From: Psychrosphaera sp.
GTDB taxonomy: Bacteria; Pseudomonadota; Gammaproteobacteria; Enterobacterales; Alteromonadaceae
NCBI GenBank assembly: GCA_028098005.1
Contig: JAOHFM010000013.1
Location: forward strand, 1-29,332
DNA length: 29,332 nucleotides
Direction: 5' to 3'
Part shown: one piece after another, positions 18,181 through 27,643 of the stretch
How the letters are laid out: the number at the start of each line of letters is the position of its first letter
Numbering within the stretch: the stretch's first letter is position 1
Translations under genes and position numbers: made by a program
The notes under the pieces: generated by a model
Databases searched by the model: none
Told to the model about the DNA's origin: nothing
The model's input: only the letters and a program-made list of their open reading frames with translations

Positions 18181-18204
18181 AACGGCCATTGTGCCGTTTT
18201 TTTT
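18181..18204 (+). terminator. Rho-independent terminator after speD
   Basis: AACGGC / GCCGTT with a 6-base loop, then six further T residues, 24 bases after the speD stop and ending just before the ribosome site of the next gene. Confidence 0.85.
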
Positions 18205-18221
18205 ATGTCAATAGGTGACTT

Positions 18222-18638
18222 ATGTTTTCAATAAAAATCCAACCTCGTTTCCAAGAAACGGATGCATTAGCTCATATCAACAACACGGTCATTCCGGTTT
18301 GGTTTGAAAGCGCTAGACCCGGCATTTTTAAGATTTTTAATCCTGAGCAAGATCTTGAGCAATGGAATTTAATCATCGCTAAAATTGAAGTGAACTTTAT
18401 TGCGCAAATTCACTATAAACATGAAGTGGAAATTAGAACTCATGTTAGTAAAATTGGCCGTTCTTCATTAAATATACTGCAAGAAGTTTGGCAACAAGGA
18501 CAGCGTGTCGCATGGGGAGAGTGCGTGATGGTCAAGTTTGATTATTCAACAAACCGCTCATCGGAAATAAATGACAACGAACGAGAACAATTAGAGGCCC
18601 ACTTAGTAGATAAAGAAGAACTACTATCCTTGAGCTAA
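18222..18638 (+). CDS. Acyl-CoA thioesterase, hotdog fold (4-hydroxybenzoyl-CoA thioesterase type)
   Basis: A 138-residue hotdog thioesterase, probably hydrolysing an acyl-CoA in the cytoplasm. The N-terminal catalytic pattern is present: ETDALAHINN with D14 as the likely catalytic acid, followed by the central helix (VIPVWFESAR). Length and layout match the YbgC/FadM-like group. The substrate cannot be deduced. AGGTGA precedes the ATG. It starts 18 bases after the speD terminator, and its last 15 bases overlap the end of the minus-strand GGDEF-EAL gene, so the two transcripts converge with overlapping coding ends. Confidence 0.85.
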   Translation: MFSIKIQPRFQETDALAHINNTVIPVWFESARPGIFKIFNPEQDLEQWNLIIAKIEVNFIAQIHYKHEVEIRTHVSKIGRSSLNILQEVWQQGQRVAWGECVMVKFDYSTNRSSEINDNEREQLEAHLVDKEELLSLS

Positions 18639-20861
18639 ATAATCCTTGTGCCATTTTAGATAATCATCAAATGGTAGCGGCTTAGAAAAGTGGTAACCTT
18701 GCAATACGTCTATATCACGCTCTTTTAGCAGCGTAGCTTGTTTATCGCTTTCAACACCTTCCGCAACCACATGCATATCTAGGTTCTTAGCCAGACTTAT
18801 AATAGTTTCAACAATACTTAAACCTGAAGAATCTAACATTCTGTCAACAAATGACTTATCAATTTTTAGTTCATTTACAGGAAACGCATGCAAATTTGAT
18901 AAATTTGAATAGCCTGTACCAAAGTCATCAATCGAGAAAGAAAAGCCTGTATCTGCTATTTCATTCATTTGCTGAACCGTTTTTGCAATATCATGAGATA
19001 GCATGCTTTCAGTTATCTCTAAAGTAATTCGACTCGCAGGCACATTATATCGATTAATTGTTGCTTCTAATGACTCTTTAAAGTTAGAAGACCTAAATTG
19101 AGAGTGGCTAATATTAATCGACACCTTAAATTCAGGACCGATATCACCACTACGTTCAAGGTTTTTCAATAGCTTGCAAATTTCTTCCAATACAATGTCT
19201 TGCAAACTCTGGATTAAACCAAACTGTTCCGCTATTGAGATAAATTCATCAGGCGGTATCATGCCTTTAGTGGGATGAATCCAGCGTATCAATGCTTCCG
19301 CACCGGTTACTTGATCATTACACCCTATCTGAGGTTGGAAATACGCACAAAAGTCGCCATTTTCTATTGCCGTGGCAATTTCCGATTCAAACGTAAGCTG
19401 TCGCTCCAACAAGGTTTGTTGCTTAGGGTCATAATAACTATAGTTATTACCGCCTTTCCTTTTAGAGTTATACATAGCTGTATCTGCAAACTTCATGACA
19501 TTCTGAGCGTCAGTTGTGCCATCTATTATACAAATACCTATGCTGCAAGACACTTGAAAAACTAACTCTTCTATTTGAAACTTTTCTTGGAAGGCGTCTT
19601 GAACTTTTTTTGCCACCATGGCCATTTCAACTTGAGCTTGTTCAATATTCCTACCTGCAGACTCAACTAGGATAACAAATTCATCGCCGCCAATTCTCGA
19701 TAGAACGTCGGACTTTCTCAAACTATTGCGTAAACGCTCAGAAACATCAATAAGCAACCTATCGCCAGCAGAGTGCCCTAGTGAATCATTTATTCTTTTA
19801 AACTCATCTAAATCTAAAAAAAGTATTGCGCCAAACTCATTAGAAACGGCTTTGCTGGTAACCGCCAATTCTAAACGCTCGTTAAACATTCTTCGGTTTG
19901 GTAAGTGCGTTAACGGATCAAAGTACGCTAGCTCTTTTACTTTTTTCTGTATTTTTTTTGCGGCGGTGACATCCCTTGCCATCCACAATACATGTTTGGC
20001 AGATTCTGTTTCATCAACATTATAGTGAATCGGAGTGATTCGTCCCTCAAAAATAGAAACACCACTTTCACCCTCAATGGAATATTCATACTCTTGAGTT
20101 TCATCGGTTTTAAGCGCTTGTGTAATCACGCCCATTATTTTTTTTGCGTCATCCGCAGGAAAAATGTCATTCACATTTTTATTTATGATTTCGGTTGCGG
20201 AAATATAAACTAAGTTACTTGGAGAGCCATGAACATCTTCATAAACGCCACTTTCATCAATAATTAGAGCAAGGTCTGGCATAACTTTTACAAATGCTTG
20301 AAATTTTTCATTACTTTTCTTTAACGAGTCATACTCTAGCTCTGTTTTTTGATGCAACCGTTCAGCAACTAAAACAGCGGTAACAATTTGACTGTAAAAA
20401 CGAATAAACTCAATTTGTCTCGGACTAACAAACAACTTTTCTTTAGAGAATATAACTAACAAACCGATTAATTCATTCTGATCAACTAATGGCGTATCCA
20501 CCGTGTATAGAACATTATTTTTACTGATCTGCGCAGCTTCAGGGTTTTCTATTTCAAAAGAACAGTGATTAACAGCACCATTAATTGTATTTTCCACTTT
20601 TGTGCTTTGGTAACCAAAATGTGAAAGAGGCGTTTTATCTAGTTCATCTAATACTTGGATATTTTCGTTCGGGGAGGCAACTGTAAATAAATTATTTTGA
20701 ATAACTTCAAAGATGGCACACTGTATATCATTCAGCCCGGAAACAGCTTCAAAGTGATGACAAATTTTATTTAGAACGACATCGCTTGATTTTCCATTGG
20801 CTATCTCAGATAAAATATTTACATCTTGAAATAACAGTTTATTGAGTTGTTCAATATTCAC
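18624..20861 (-). CDS. GAF-PAS-GGDEF-EAL cyclic di-GMP signalling protein
   Basis: A 745-residue protein without clear membrane segments, so cytoplasmic sensing is likely. By order: a GAF-like domain (about 20-170), a PAS domain (about 185-305), GGDEF (about 310-475) and EAL (about 490-740). The diguanylate cyclase site GGDEF (391-395) and the inhibitory RxxD (382-385) are intact. The phosphodiesterase site is also intact: E522-A-L, N583, E616 region (EITESM), DDFGTG (645-650), the KIDKSF lysines and AEGVES. It may therefore make or break c-di-GMP, with one activity controlling the other. The start is GTG with a weak ribosome site. A near-consensus promoter lies just upstream. Confidence 0.93.
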   Translation of the reverse strand: MNIEQLNKLLFQDVNILSEIANGKSSDVVLNKICHHFEAVSGLNDIQCAIFEVIQNNLFTVASPNENIQVLDELDKTPLSHFGYQSTKVENTINGAVNHCSFEIENPEAAQISKNNVLYTVDTPLVDQNELIGLLVIFSKEKLFVSPRQIEFIRFYSQIVTAVLVAERLHQKTELEYDSLKKSNEKFQAFVKVMPDLALIIDESGVYEDVHGSPSNLVYISATEIINKNVNDIFPADDAKKIMGVITQALKTDETQEYEYSIEGESGVSIFEGRITPIHYNVDETESAKHVLWMARDVTAAKKIQKKVKELAYFDPLTHLPNRRMFNERLELAVTSKAVSNEFGAILFLDLDEFKRINDSLGHSAGDRLLIDVSERLRNSLRKSDVLSRIGGDEFVILVESAGRNIEQAQVEMAMVAKKVQDAFQEKFQIEELVFQVSCSIGICIIDGTTDAQNVMKFADTAMYNSKRKGGNNYSYYDPKQQTLLERQLTFESEIATAIENGDFCAYFQPQIGCNDQVTGAEALIRWIHPTKGMIPPDEFISIAEQFGLIQSLQDIVLEEICKLLKNLERSGDIGPEFKVSINISHSQFRSSNFKESLEATINRYNVPASRITLEITESMLSHDIAKTVQQMNEIADTGFSFSIDDFGTGYSNLSNLHAFPVNELKIDKSFVDRMLDSSGLSIVETIISLAKNLDMHVVAEGVESDKQATLLKERDIDVLQGYHFSKPLPFDDYLKWHKDYLAQG

Positions 20862-20899
20862 GTGTTCACAGCGGTCCGTCTCACTTTAATCATACTGTG

Positions 20900-20927
20900 A
20901 TTGTATTAGAGTATATGTGGGTGTCAA
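20900..20927 (-). promoter_or_regulatory. Sigma-70 promoter of the GGDEF-EAL gene
   Basis: On the minus strand TTGACA (20927-20922) and TACAAT (20905-20900) are separated by 16 bases; the first is perfect and the second differs by one base. The start of translation is 39 bases downstream. The AATCA / TGATT inverted repeat at 20888-20902 overlaps the -10 and could be an operator. Confidence 0.55.
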
Positions 20928-20930
20928 TGC

Positions 20931-21344
20931 TTAAAGAATCGTCGTGTTTAATAATCCGGTCGCATTCTCCTCTAAAGCCTTTTGTCTTTCAGACTCCGTC
21001 AATATTCCTACCAAAGGAGTGCGTCTTCTATACTTTTTCATTTGATGCGAATCTTCAAGGATGGCACTTTTAAAGGAGACCGAATCATCAATCACTTCTA
21101 ACACACTTTGCCATGTTAAATACTCTCCATATCTCATACGCCCGGCATCTCTGCGACTATCTAAGGTATTCTGAATTTGCTCAACGTAGGTGTTGTCCCC
21201 CTTCGCGTTAAAAGCAATTAATTTATCAGCGATGGCTGCATGTATAACCAATACTTGCTTATCGATTAAGGCTTCTTTAAAGCCCCCTTTAGAGGAGCGA
21301 GAGAGACGGTTTTGTCTATGTGAGTTTAGTTGTCGTTTGTACAC
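20931..21344 (-). CDS. Hypothetical protein (137 aa), function unknown
   Basis: I do not recognise a family. The protein is mostly hydrophilic with a basic N-terminus (YKRQLNSHRQNRLSRSSK) and no signal peptide, membrane helix or cysteine. A short hydrophobic helix VLVIHAAIADKLIAF (31-45) and the segment RRDAGRMRYGEYLTWQSVLEVID (64-86) suggest an all-helical domain; MKKYRRRTP (102-110) is basic. The GTG start is supported by GAGGAG 6 bases upstream. It lies 49 bases after the MFS transporter gene on the same strand, so the two probably share a transcript. Codon use looks like that of its neighbours, so it is likely a real gene. Confidence 0.65.
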   Translation of the reverse strand: MYKRQLNSHRQNRLSRSSKGGFKEALIDKQVLVIHAAIADKLIAFNAKGDNTYVEQIQNTLDSRRDAGRMRYGEYLTWQSVLEVIDDSVSFKSAILEDSHQMKKYRRRTPLVGILTESERQKALEENATGLLNTTIL

Positions 21345-21393
21345 AAGTTCTCCTCATCAATCGTCAGTCGTTAATCATCAGTTGCGATATGCT

Positions 21394-22572
21394 TTAGTAG
21401 TCAGTATGCGCTTTTTTAGAAAAGCGAAACGGCTGTGATTCTGTTGGCACAAGAGGAATGAGTTGGCTTGCTACAAGGCTACAAATTGCAAAGCCCGCTC
21501 CGATCATAAAGACTAAAGTACTTGAATAAAGCCAAACCATGCCAAGCAATACTGGGATAATAACGGCCGCAATATGGTTAATAGTGAAACTGACAGAGGC
21601 GGTTGCCGCGATATCTTTTTGATCAGCTATTTTCTGAAAATAGGTTTTTATGGCAATGGCCAATGCAAAAAACATATGATCAATGACATAGAGCGCAGCC
21701 GCAATCTCTGCGGTTTCCACCAGCGCATAACCAACAAATACAAAAATCAATCCAACATATTCAAAGGTTAGTGCTTTTCGCTCACCAATTTTACCTACCC
21801 ACTGTCCAATTTTGCCTGCAAATAATAGGTTAAAAATATAGTTGATACCAAACAAGAGGCTAATTTCACCCACCGAATAGCCAAACTTTTCCACCATCAT
21901 AAAACCAGCAAATACCATGAATATCTGTCGTCTTGCTCCACTTAAAAAAGTAAGGACGTAATACAAAGCATAGTTTTTCTTGAGTACTATTTTTTTTGTT
22001 TGAACATGAGGTTGTTCGTACATTGGGAAGTTAAAGAAAAGCAGCACTGCAACTGCAAGCCCTATACCACCAGCCAATAAGTATGTTGTCTTGTATGAAA
22101 CACTCATCCATTCCATTAACAGCCAAATACCACCAAACGCCAGCAAGGATGCAAAAGACTTCATCGCCAATGCTTTTCCTAAAAAATGAGCCGACTCTTT
22201 TTTATCTACCCATTGTAACGTCAAACTTTGCTGTGTTGTTTCGTAATAATGAAAACCGACGGACATAATAAAGGTAGTCGCATATAAGCCATATTCTGTT
22301 GGAAAGTACCCTGTGAACGCGACTCCAATACTGAGTACACCAATAGAATAAATGGCAAACCGTTGTTCTTTAATAAACGCCAGTATGTAAATGGCCGTAA
22401 AGGCTAGAAAGCCAGGGATTTCTCTAATTGACTGCAACAGCCCTATTTCAGCTCCGGTAAACGCGGCTTTTTCAATAACAAAGTTATTTAGCAGAGTGGC
22501 CCATACAGAAAAGACAAAGGGCAAAATAAAAGCCATAGCTAATAAAAATACTTTAGGACTAAGACGGTTCAC
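21394..22572 (-). CDS. Major facilitator superfamily transporter
   Basis: A 392-residue inner-membrane protein with about 12 hydrophobic segments in two halves split by a charged loop near residue 190-205 (EQPHVQTKKIVLKKN), the MFS layout. The loop between helices 2 and 3 reads FIKEQRFA rather than the classic antiporter motif, and the second half has GKIGQWVGKIGERKAL, a clear motif A variant. No substrate can be assigned. I chose GTG 22572 because GTGGAG lies 5 bases upstream and the first helix begins soon after; a longer frame starts at 22623. The unknown 137-residue gene follows it. Confidence 0.83.
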   Translation of the reverse strand: MNRLSPKVFLLAMAFILPFVFSVWATLLNNFVIEKAAFTGAEIGLLQSIREIPGFLAFTAIYILAFIKEQRFAIYSIGVLSIGVAFTGYFPTEYGLYATTFIMSVGFHYYETTQQSLTLQWVDKKESAHFLGKALAMKSFASLLAFGGIWLLMEWMSVSYKTTYLLAGGIGLAVAVLLFFNFPMYEQPHVQTKKIVLKKNYALYYVLTFLSGARRQIFMVFAGFMMVEKFGYSVGEISLLFGINYIFNLLFAGKIGQWVGKIGERKALTFEYVGLIFVFVGYALVETAEIAAALYVIDHMFFALAIAIKTYFQKIADQKDIAATASVSFTINHIAAVIIPVLLGMVWLYSSTLVFMIGAGFAICSLVASQLIPLVPTESQPFRFSKKAHTDY

Positions 22573-22666
22573 TGCAACTCCACAGGTTAATTTAGATTTA
22601 AATCTACAGACGGTCACTATCAACTATAGCGCGGTTTGCTAAATTCTATTTGTTAGACTCTATTTG

Positions 22667-22696
22667 CAAAAAAGCCGCGACATAATCACGGCTTTG
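22667..22696 (-). terminator. Rho-independent terminator after ppaC
   Basis: Read on the minus strand, AAGCCGTG pairs with CGCGGCTT (one G-U pair) around a 7-base loop and is followed by six T residues. It lies 48 bases after the ppaC stop and before the MFS gene, which therefore needs its own promoter. Confidence 0.8.
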
Positions 22697-22743
22697 TTTT
22701 TAATGAGTGAATGCTTAAAATTTCACTGCTATTAAGCTCGCCT

Positions 22744-23661
22744 CTAAAACGAGTCTTGTAACGGAGGAACAACTTGCTTTTTACGGCTTAAAATTCCGTC
22801 TATCCAAACGCGATTATCTGTCAGCGTTACATCAAATGCTTTTTCTATTACGCTAGTATCGTCTGAAACGACCAATAATTCTGAACCTTCTTTCATGATG
22901 TCAGTAAGTAGTAGGATAACCGAGTGACGGTTGCCTTCTTCTTTTAACGCTTGCAGGTCAGCATGTAAGTCATCTTTCATTTCATCAAGCATAGCTAAAT
23001 CAATAACTTCTAGTTGGCCAATACCTACTAACTGACCTTTCATATTAAAGTCTTTAAAGTCTCTTAATACTAAGTCACGAGCTGGTGTACCTTCAACTGC
23101 CGACTTAACCTTAAACATTTCCATGCCTAAGTCTTGATAATCTTCAATACCTGCTATTTCAGCTAATGCTTCAACGCATTTTTTATCAGCCGTCGTGCAC
23201 GTTGGTGATTTAAATAAAACCGTATCACTTAAAATCGCCATCATCATTGCCCCGGCAATGTCTTTAGGGATTTCAATGCCTTCAAAGTCATACATCATCT
23301 TAATAATGGTATTTGTACAACCAACCGGGCGAATCCAGCACTCTAATGGCGTTGATGTTGTGATATCGCCAAGTTTATGGTGGTCAATAATGCCCAAAAT
23401 AGTTGCATCATCAATATCATCTGGCCCTTGAACACGATCAGAGTGATCAACAATATATAAGCTTTCGCCTGCATAACTTAATTTTAATTCTGGCTTTTCA
23501 AAACCAAAACGGTCAAGAATGAACATCGTCTCTGGCGACAACTCACCTAAACGAGCCGGAACGGTTGGCTCACCTAATTCAGTTTTTAAATACGATAACG
23601 CAATAGCTGAACAAATTGAGTCCGAGTCTGGAACCTTGTGGCCCACTACATAATTTGGCAT
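22744..23661 (-). CDS. ppaC: Manganese-dependent inorganic pyrophosphatase (family II)
   Basis: Hydrolyses pyrophosphate to phosphate in the cytoplasm. 305 residues of the DHH family type II enzyme, unlike the unrelated Ppa of E. coli. Metal ligands are visible: H8, D12 and D14 (GHKVPDSDS), D72 (VDHSD) and the DHH motif at 93-95 (IIDHHKLGD). The C-terminal DHHA2 substrate site includes SRKKQVVPPL near residues 294-303. AAAGGTG is a good ribosome site 4 bases before the ATG. It is followed by a terminator and seems to be a single-gene unit. Family II enzymes are usual in Vibrio and Shewanella relatives. Confidence 0.96.
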   Translation of the reverse strand: MPNYVVGHKVPDSDSICSAIALSYLKTELGEPTVPARLGELSPETMFILDRFGFEKPELKLSYAGESLYIVDHSDRVQGPDDIDDATILGIIDHHKLGDITTSTPLECWIRPVGCTNTIIKMMYDFEGIEIPKDIAGAMMMAILSDTVLFKSPTCTTADKKCVEALAEIAGIEDYQDLGMEMFKVKSAVEGTPARDLVLRDFKDFNMKGQLVGIGQLEVIDLAMLDEMKDDLHADLQALKEEGNRHSVILLLTDIMKEGSELLVVSDDTSVIEKAFDVTLTDNRVWIDGILSRKKQVVPPLQDSF

Positions 23662-23833
23662 AAAACACCTTTAAATCGTTGATTTTTAATTGGCTGCGTT
23701 TAGATTTTTAGAAAACTAAAGCGGGCTCAATATCTGATACGTTTGATGGCGTGAATTATAACCAAATCAGCGTAGAATTCGAGAGAGAATTACGGAAATT
23801 CTGTATTTACTCTATGGCTTATTTTCTAAGAAG

Positions 23834-23880
23834 AAAAAACCAGAGTGACGTATTCATTGCTCAAATACGCCACCCCGGTT
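23834..23880 (-). terminator. Probable rho-independent terminator after fbp
   Basis: On the minus strand a 16-position stem with three mismatches (outer ACC/GGT, GTG/CAC, and inner AATACG/CGTATT on the plus strand) has a 9-base loop and ends in a run of five to six T residues. It lies 19 bases after the fbp stop. Confidence 0.65.
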
Positions 23881-23898
23881 TTGAGGAACGCGGTTTAA

Positions 23899-24879
23899 TT
23901 ATTGATTGTGATAATCAAGACAGATTTTTACTTCTTGCTTTGAGCCAAGAATAACTGGCACACGTTGATGCAGTTCAGTTGGTTGTAAATCAAGAATGTT
24001 TTGTTCGCCCGTTGAAACTAAGCCACCAGCTTGCTCTACTAACATGCCCATAGGGTTTGCTTCATATAAAAGGCGTAGTTTGTTTGGTTTTTCTGGGTTG
24101 TCCGTGTGTGACGGGTAAGTAAATATGCCACCACGACATAAAATACGATGCACATCACCAACCATGCAGGCAATCCAACGCATATTAAAGTTCTTACCAC
24201 GAATTCCGGCTTTGCCATCTAAGATGTCGCGGATGTATCGTTGCATTGGGATATCCCACTTATGCTGGTTTGAGCTATTAATTGCAAATTCTTGGGTTTC
24301 TTCAGGAATAGCAATGTTATCTCTGGTTTTTAAGAAAGACCCATGAGTTTTGTCTAAAGTATAAAAATCAACGCCTTTACCTGTCGTTAAGGCCAATATC
24401 GTAGACGGACCATACATTACATATCCAGCTGCAACTTGATTTCGACCAGGCTGTAAGAAGTCTTGTTCGGTAATTGGCGTACCATCTAGTTTATCTTCAG
24501 GTACTGGTAAGATAGAAAAGATAGTGCCTGTAAGACTATTTACATCAATGTTCGAGCTGCCATCAAGCGGATCAAAGGCCACTAAAAAACGACCGCCATG
24601 TTCGCCTTCTACAATATAATCTTCTTCTTCCGACGCAATCGCTCTTACAAAACCAGACTCTAATAACATGTCTTTAAGCAGCTGGTTAGATAGTATGTCT
24701 AGTTTTTTTTGTGTCTCACCTTGAATGTTTTCATTTAAAGTTGAGCCAAGTACCCCTGACAAATCAGCTTGCCCTACACGAAAAGAGATGTCTTTGCAGG
24801 CTGCTAAAATGGTTCTGATCAATGAGATCAAATCTAATTCCACGCCATCTTTACGCAATTCAGGTGCGAGTCTTTTCAT
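23899..24879 (-). CDS. fbp: Fructose-1,6-bisphosphatase, class 1
   Basis: Removes the 1-phosphate from fructose 1,6-bisphosphate in gluconeogenesis. About 326 residues from the chosen start (E. coli 332). The metal and substrate signature [14 protein letters not shown] is present at about 102-115, with EEE (84-86) as further metal ligands and the C-terminal GGIFTYP and [17 protein letters not shown] typical of class 1. ATG 24879 fits known N-termini (MKRLAPELR); a longer frame begins at 24924 but adds an unusual basic stretch. The gene is divergent from the metalloprotease gene. No Cra-like site is obvious upstream. Confidence 0.95.
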   Translation of the reverse strand: MKRLAPELRKDGVELDLISLIRTILAACKDISFRVGQADLSGVLGSTLNENIQGETQKKLDILSNQLLKDMLLESGFVRAIASEEEDYIVEGEHGGRFLVAFDPLDGSSNIDVNSLTGTIFSILPVPEDKLDGTPITEQDFLQPGRNQVAAGYVMYGPSTILALTTGKGVDFYTLDKTHGSFLKTRDNIAIPEETQEFAINSSNQHKWDIPMQRYIRDILDGKAGIRGKNFNMRWIACMVGDVHRILCRGGIFTYPSHTDNPEKPNKLRLLYEANPMGMLVEQAGGLVSTGEQNILDLQPTELHQRVPVILGSKQEVKICLDYHNQ

Positions 24880-25224
24880 TGTAATTAAAGCCTTTTGTTT
24901 AATTTTACCGCTTATAGAGAACACTTATAAGCACGTTAGTATATTTTCACAGCAAACTCTTTTATCAGAGGCATACTGTGTTTTTTGAGTGTCGCTATTC
25001 TAACCAATTTTTAAGAGGAGTTGCAGTATTTTGGATCAAAATTATGAAAACTTTCAATGCAACTTACAGAATTAACCATTCATCTTTCTATTTATTAACT
25101 TTAGTTGGCCCATTTGATTATCAACATCAAGTTAACTTATTGGTTCACTTCACTATAAATCTACGGCACACTTAAATAACAAGAGCAGTTAATCACTAAA
25201 ACTAATATGGTTTCGGGAAGAACG
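24880..25224. other. Divergent intergenic region between fbp and the metalloprotease gene
   Basis: 345 bases that must contain promoters in both directions. I see a small inverted repeat CTTATA / TATAAG at 24911-24931 close to the fbp start, and a TATACT (minus strand, about 24938-24943) that could be the fbp -10 but has no good -35. The right half is AT-rich and contains a 65-codon open frame that I do not accept as a gene. Nothing else is recognisable. Confidence 0.4.
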
Positions 25225-27630
25225 ATGAAAACGATCCGCTTTATAACGAGTATAGCCCTTATATTTTGCTGGTTTATGACAGCAAGTGTTATTGCCAATG
25301 TTAAATCAATAAAAGACTTTACGGCCGGAATGCTTAAAGTGGATGGTTATTTTACTTTTTATTATGACAAACAAAATGACCAGCTATTTTTGCAAATTGA
25401 ACAGCAAAACGAACCATTTTTATTTCAAAGTAGTCTTCCTAGAGGCCTAGGCTCTAACGATATTGGTCTAGACCGCGGTCAGTTAGGCTCTACGCGAGTG
25501 GTTCAATTTGAGAACTATGGCAATAAAATCCTGTTGACTCAATTGAACATGGACTATCGTGCCAACAGTGATAATCGTGCGGAGCAAAAGAGCGTTGAAG
25601 AAGCCTTCGCTAAATCGGTAATTTATGGTTTTGAAATAAAAGCCAAAGACCGCGGTACGGTAATAATAGACTACACACCCTTTTTATTAAGTGATATTCA
25701 TGGCGTAGCAAAAATCTTGAAGTCTAGAAAACAAGGGAGCTATCGACCAGTAGCGAATAGAAGCGCGGTCCACTTTGCCAGAAGTAAGTCCTTTCCTAAA
25801 AATACAGAATTAGAGTCAATCGTGTCTTTTACTGGCACAAATCCAGGGCAATACGTAAGACAAATCGCACCAGACAGTGAAAACATCACGGTTCACATGC
25901 ACCACTCCCTTATTAAACTGCCAGATGATAAATACCAAGCTAGACGCTTTCACCCGTTCAGTGGCTATTGGAGCATAAGCCATAAAGATTACGCTGTGTC
26001 GCTTGATGAAAGCATGGATGTAAAAGTTATTCCTAGACATCGTTTAGATAAGAACAACCCTATTACTTATTACTTAGATCCAGGAACTCCCGAGCCTGTG
26101 CGTTCAGCATTATTAGAAGGTGCTAGGTGGTGGAGCGAAGCATTTGAAGCCGCTGGTTTTAAGGATGGGTTTATCGTCAAAATGCTACCAGAACATGCAG
26201 ATCCAATGGATGTGAGATTTAATACTATTCAGTGGGTTCATCGCGCTACAAGAGGCTGGAGTTATGGCGCGTCTGTAATAGACCCTAGAACGGGTGAAAT
26301 AATTAAAGGACACGTTACTCTTGGATCGCTTAGAGTAAGACACGACTATTTATTAGGACAGGGACTAACGGGACCTTTTGGTGATGACACCACTGCAAAT
26401 ACCAACAACATAAAAGAAATGGCCTTAGCTCGTATCCGTCAACTGGCGGCCCATGAGGTTGGTCATACTTTAGGCATTGCGCACAACTTTGCGGCGTCTG
26501 CAAATAACAGAGCCTCTGTTATGGATTACCCTCACCCATTTGTTGAGTTAATTGACGGGAAAATAGACCTATCGAATGCTTATGCAGAAGGCATCGGTGA
26601 GTGGGACAAGTACGTTATCAAATATGGATATCAGCAATTTGATAGCCCAGAACAAGAAGCCAAAGCCTTGGAATCATTAATTAGCAGTACGCAGGATAAA
26701 GGCCTACTTTATATGTCTGACTCAGATGCACGACCAACAAGTGGCGCGCATCCAACGGGGCATTTATGGGATAACGGTAAAAACGCAGCGGCAGAGTTAA
26801 ACCGAGTAATGCAAGTGAGAAAAGCGGCACTAGAAAACTTTGGTCTTAGCAATTTAGCGTTTGATAGACCTATTTCAGATTTACAAGAAATTTTAATGCC
26901 TATCTATTTTTATCACAGATACCAAACCACAGCTGCGGTAAAATTAATTGGCGGTATTAATTACGAATATGTGATGAAAGAACGTAGTGGACCAACAAGT
27001 CTTAAAAATTCTGTTCCGGTTGCTTTTGAACAACAATCACAAGCGTTATCGGCATTGCTTGCCACACTGAGCAACGAACATCTGACATTGCCTCGCTCTA
27101 TTATTAGTTTAATCCCGCCTAAGGCTTATGGTAGCTACCGCAATAGAGAAAGTAGCGTAAGTAAAACGGGACTAGCTTTTGATCCTGTGACACTCGCTTC
27201 AGCGGCTGCAAACCACACATTATCTGCGCTATTGAATAGTGCTAGACTTACTCGAATCTCCCAGCAAGCCAACTTAAACAGCAAACACTGGACAGTAGGT
27301 GAGTATTTACAAATAATATTAAAAAATACCATTAAGTCGCCATCAAACATGGGGTTGAACTCCGTTGTTCAGCAACGAGTTAATGCAGTGGCAATTGAGT
27401 TAATGATGAGCCGTTTGACCTCAGAGGACACACCGATTGAAGTGAAAAGTGACTTATTTAATGAGTTGTCACAGCTAAATGCGTGGCTCAAAAAAGAGTC
27501 GCACAACGTAAGTTCGGGTCAAAGAGGCTTTTACCGCCTACTCAGCCATCACTTATCATGGTATTTTGAACATAGAAAATGGCTACCTTTGGTAGATCTC
27601 AGTAACATGCCTCCAGGCTCTCCAATTTAA
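25225..27630 (+). CDS. Secreted zinc-dependent metalloprotease (metzincin type)
   Basis: An 801-residue protein with an N-terminal signal peptide (basic MKTIRF, then a hydrophobic run to about residue 25), so it acts in the periplasm or outside. The zinc site is the extended metzincin motif HEVGHTLGIAHNF at 410-422, with H410, H414 and H420 as ligands and E411 as base; a Met-turn-like SVMDYP follows about 15 residues later. The overall layout fits the bacterial zinc-dependent metalloprotease group carrying DUF5117 (about 70-280) and DUF4953 domains. ATG 25225 is preferred because GGGAAG lies 4 bases upstream. mpl starts 13 bases after its stop, so they are co-transcribed. The substrate is unknown. 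Confidence 0.88.
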   Translation: MKTIRFITSIALIFCWFMTASVIANVKSIKDFTAGMLKVDGYFTFYYDKQNDQLFLQIEQQNEPFLFQSSLPRGLGSNDIGLDRGQLGSTRVVQFENYGNKILLTQLNMDYRANSDNRAEQKSVEEAFAKSVIYGFEIKAKDRGTVIIDYTPFLLSDIHGVAKILKSRKQGSYRPVANRSAVHFARSKSFPKNTELESIVSFTGTNPGQYVRQIAPDSENITVHMHHSLIKLPDDKYQARRFHPFSGYWSISHKDYAVSLDESMDVKVIPRHRLDKNNPITYYLDPGTPEPVRSALLEGARWWSEAFEAAGFKDGFIVKMLPEHADPMDVRFNTIQWVHRATRGWSYGASVIDPRTGEIIKGHVTLGSLRVRHDYLLGQGLTGPFGDDTTANTNNIKEMALARIRQLAAHEVGHTLGIAHNFAASANNRASVMDYPHPFVELIDGKIDLSNAYAEGIGEWDKYVIKYGYQQFDSPEQEAKALESLISSTQDKGLLYMSDSDARPTSGAHPTGHLWDNGKNAAAELNRVMQVRKAALENFGLSNLAFDRPISDLQEILMPIYFYHRYQTTAAVKLIGGINYEYVMKERSGPTSLKNSVPVAFEQQSQALSALLATLSNEHLTLPRSIISLIPPKAYGSYRNRESSVSKTGLAFDPVTLASAAANHTLSALLNSARLTRISQQANLNSKHWTVGEYLQIILKNTIKSPSNMGLNSVVQQRVNAVAIELMMSRLTSEDTPIEVKSDLFNELSQLNAWLKKESHNVSSGQRGFYRLLSHHLSWYFEHRKWLPLVDLSNMPPGSPI

Positions 27631-27643
27631 GCAGTATTGTATT

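Noticed and set aside
21327..21344. The unknown protein begins MYKRQ, which resembles the translated Nextera adapter artefact common in draft assemblies.
   Set aside because: The DNA here reads GTGTACAAACGACAA, not the adapter GTGTATAAGAGACAG, and a proper GAGGAG ribosome site and continuous gene sequence flank it.
20988..21380. Short repeated TCAGTCG/TCATCAG-like pieces near 21355-21385, checked as a CRISPR or mobile-element end.
   Set aside because: The copies are only 7-8 bases, irregular and adjacent; there is no spacer periodicity and no terminal inverted repeat or transposase.
23751..23954. 67-codon plus-strand open frame between ppaC and fbp.
   Set aside because: It runs through the fbp terminator stem and the 3' end of fbp on the other strand, has no ribosome site and no recognisable family.
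24978..25175. 65-codon open frame in the gap before the metalloprotease gene.
   Set aside because: No ribosome site at its start, no recognisable motif, and composition typical of AT-rich intergenic DNA.
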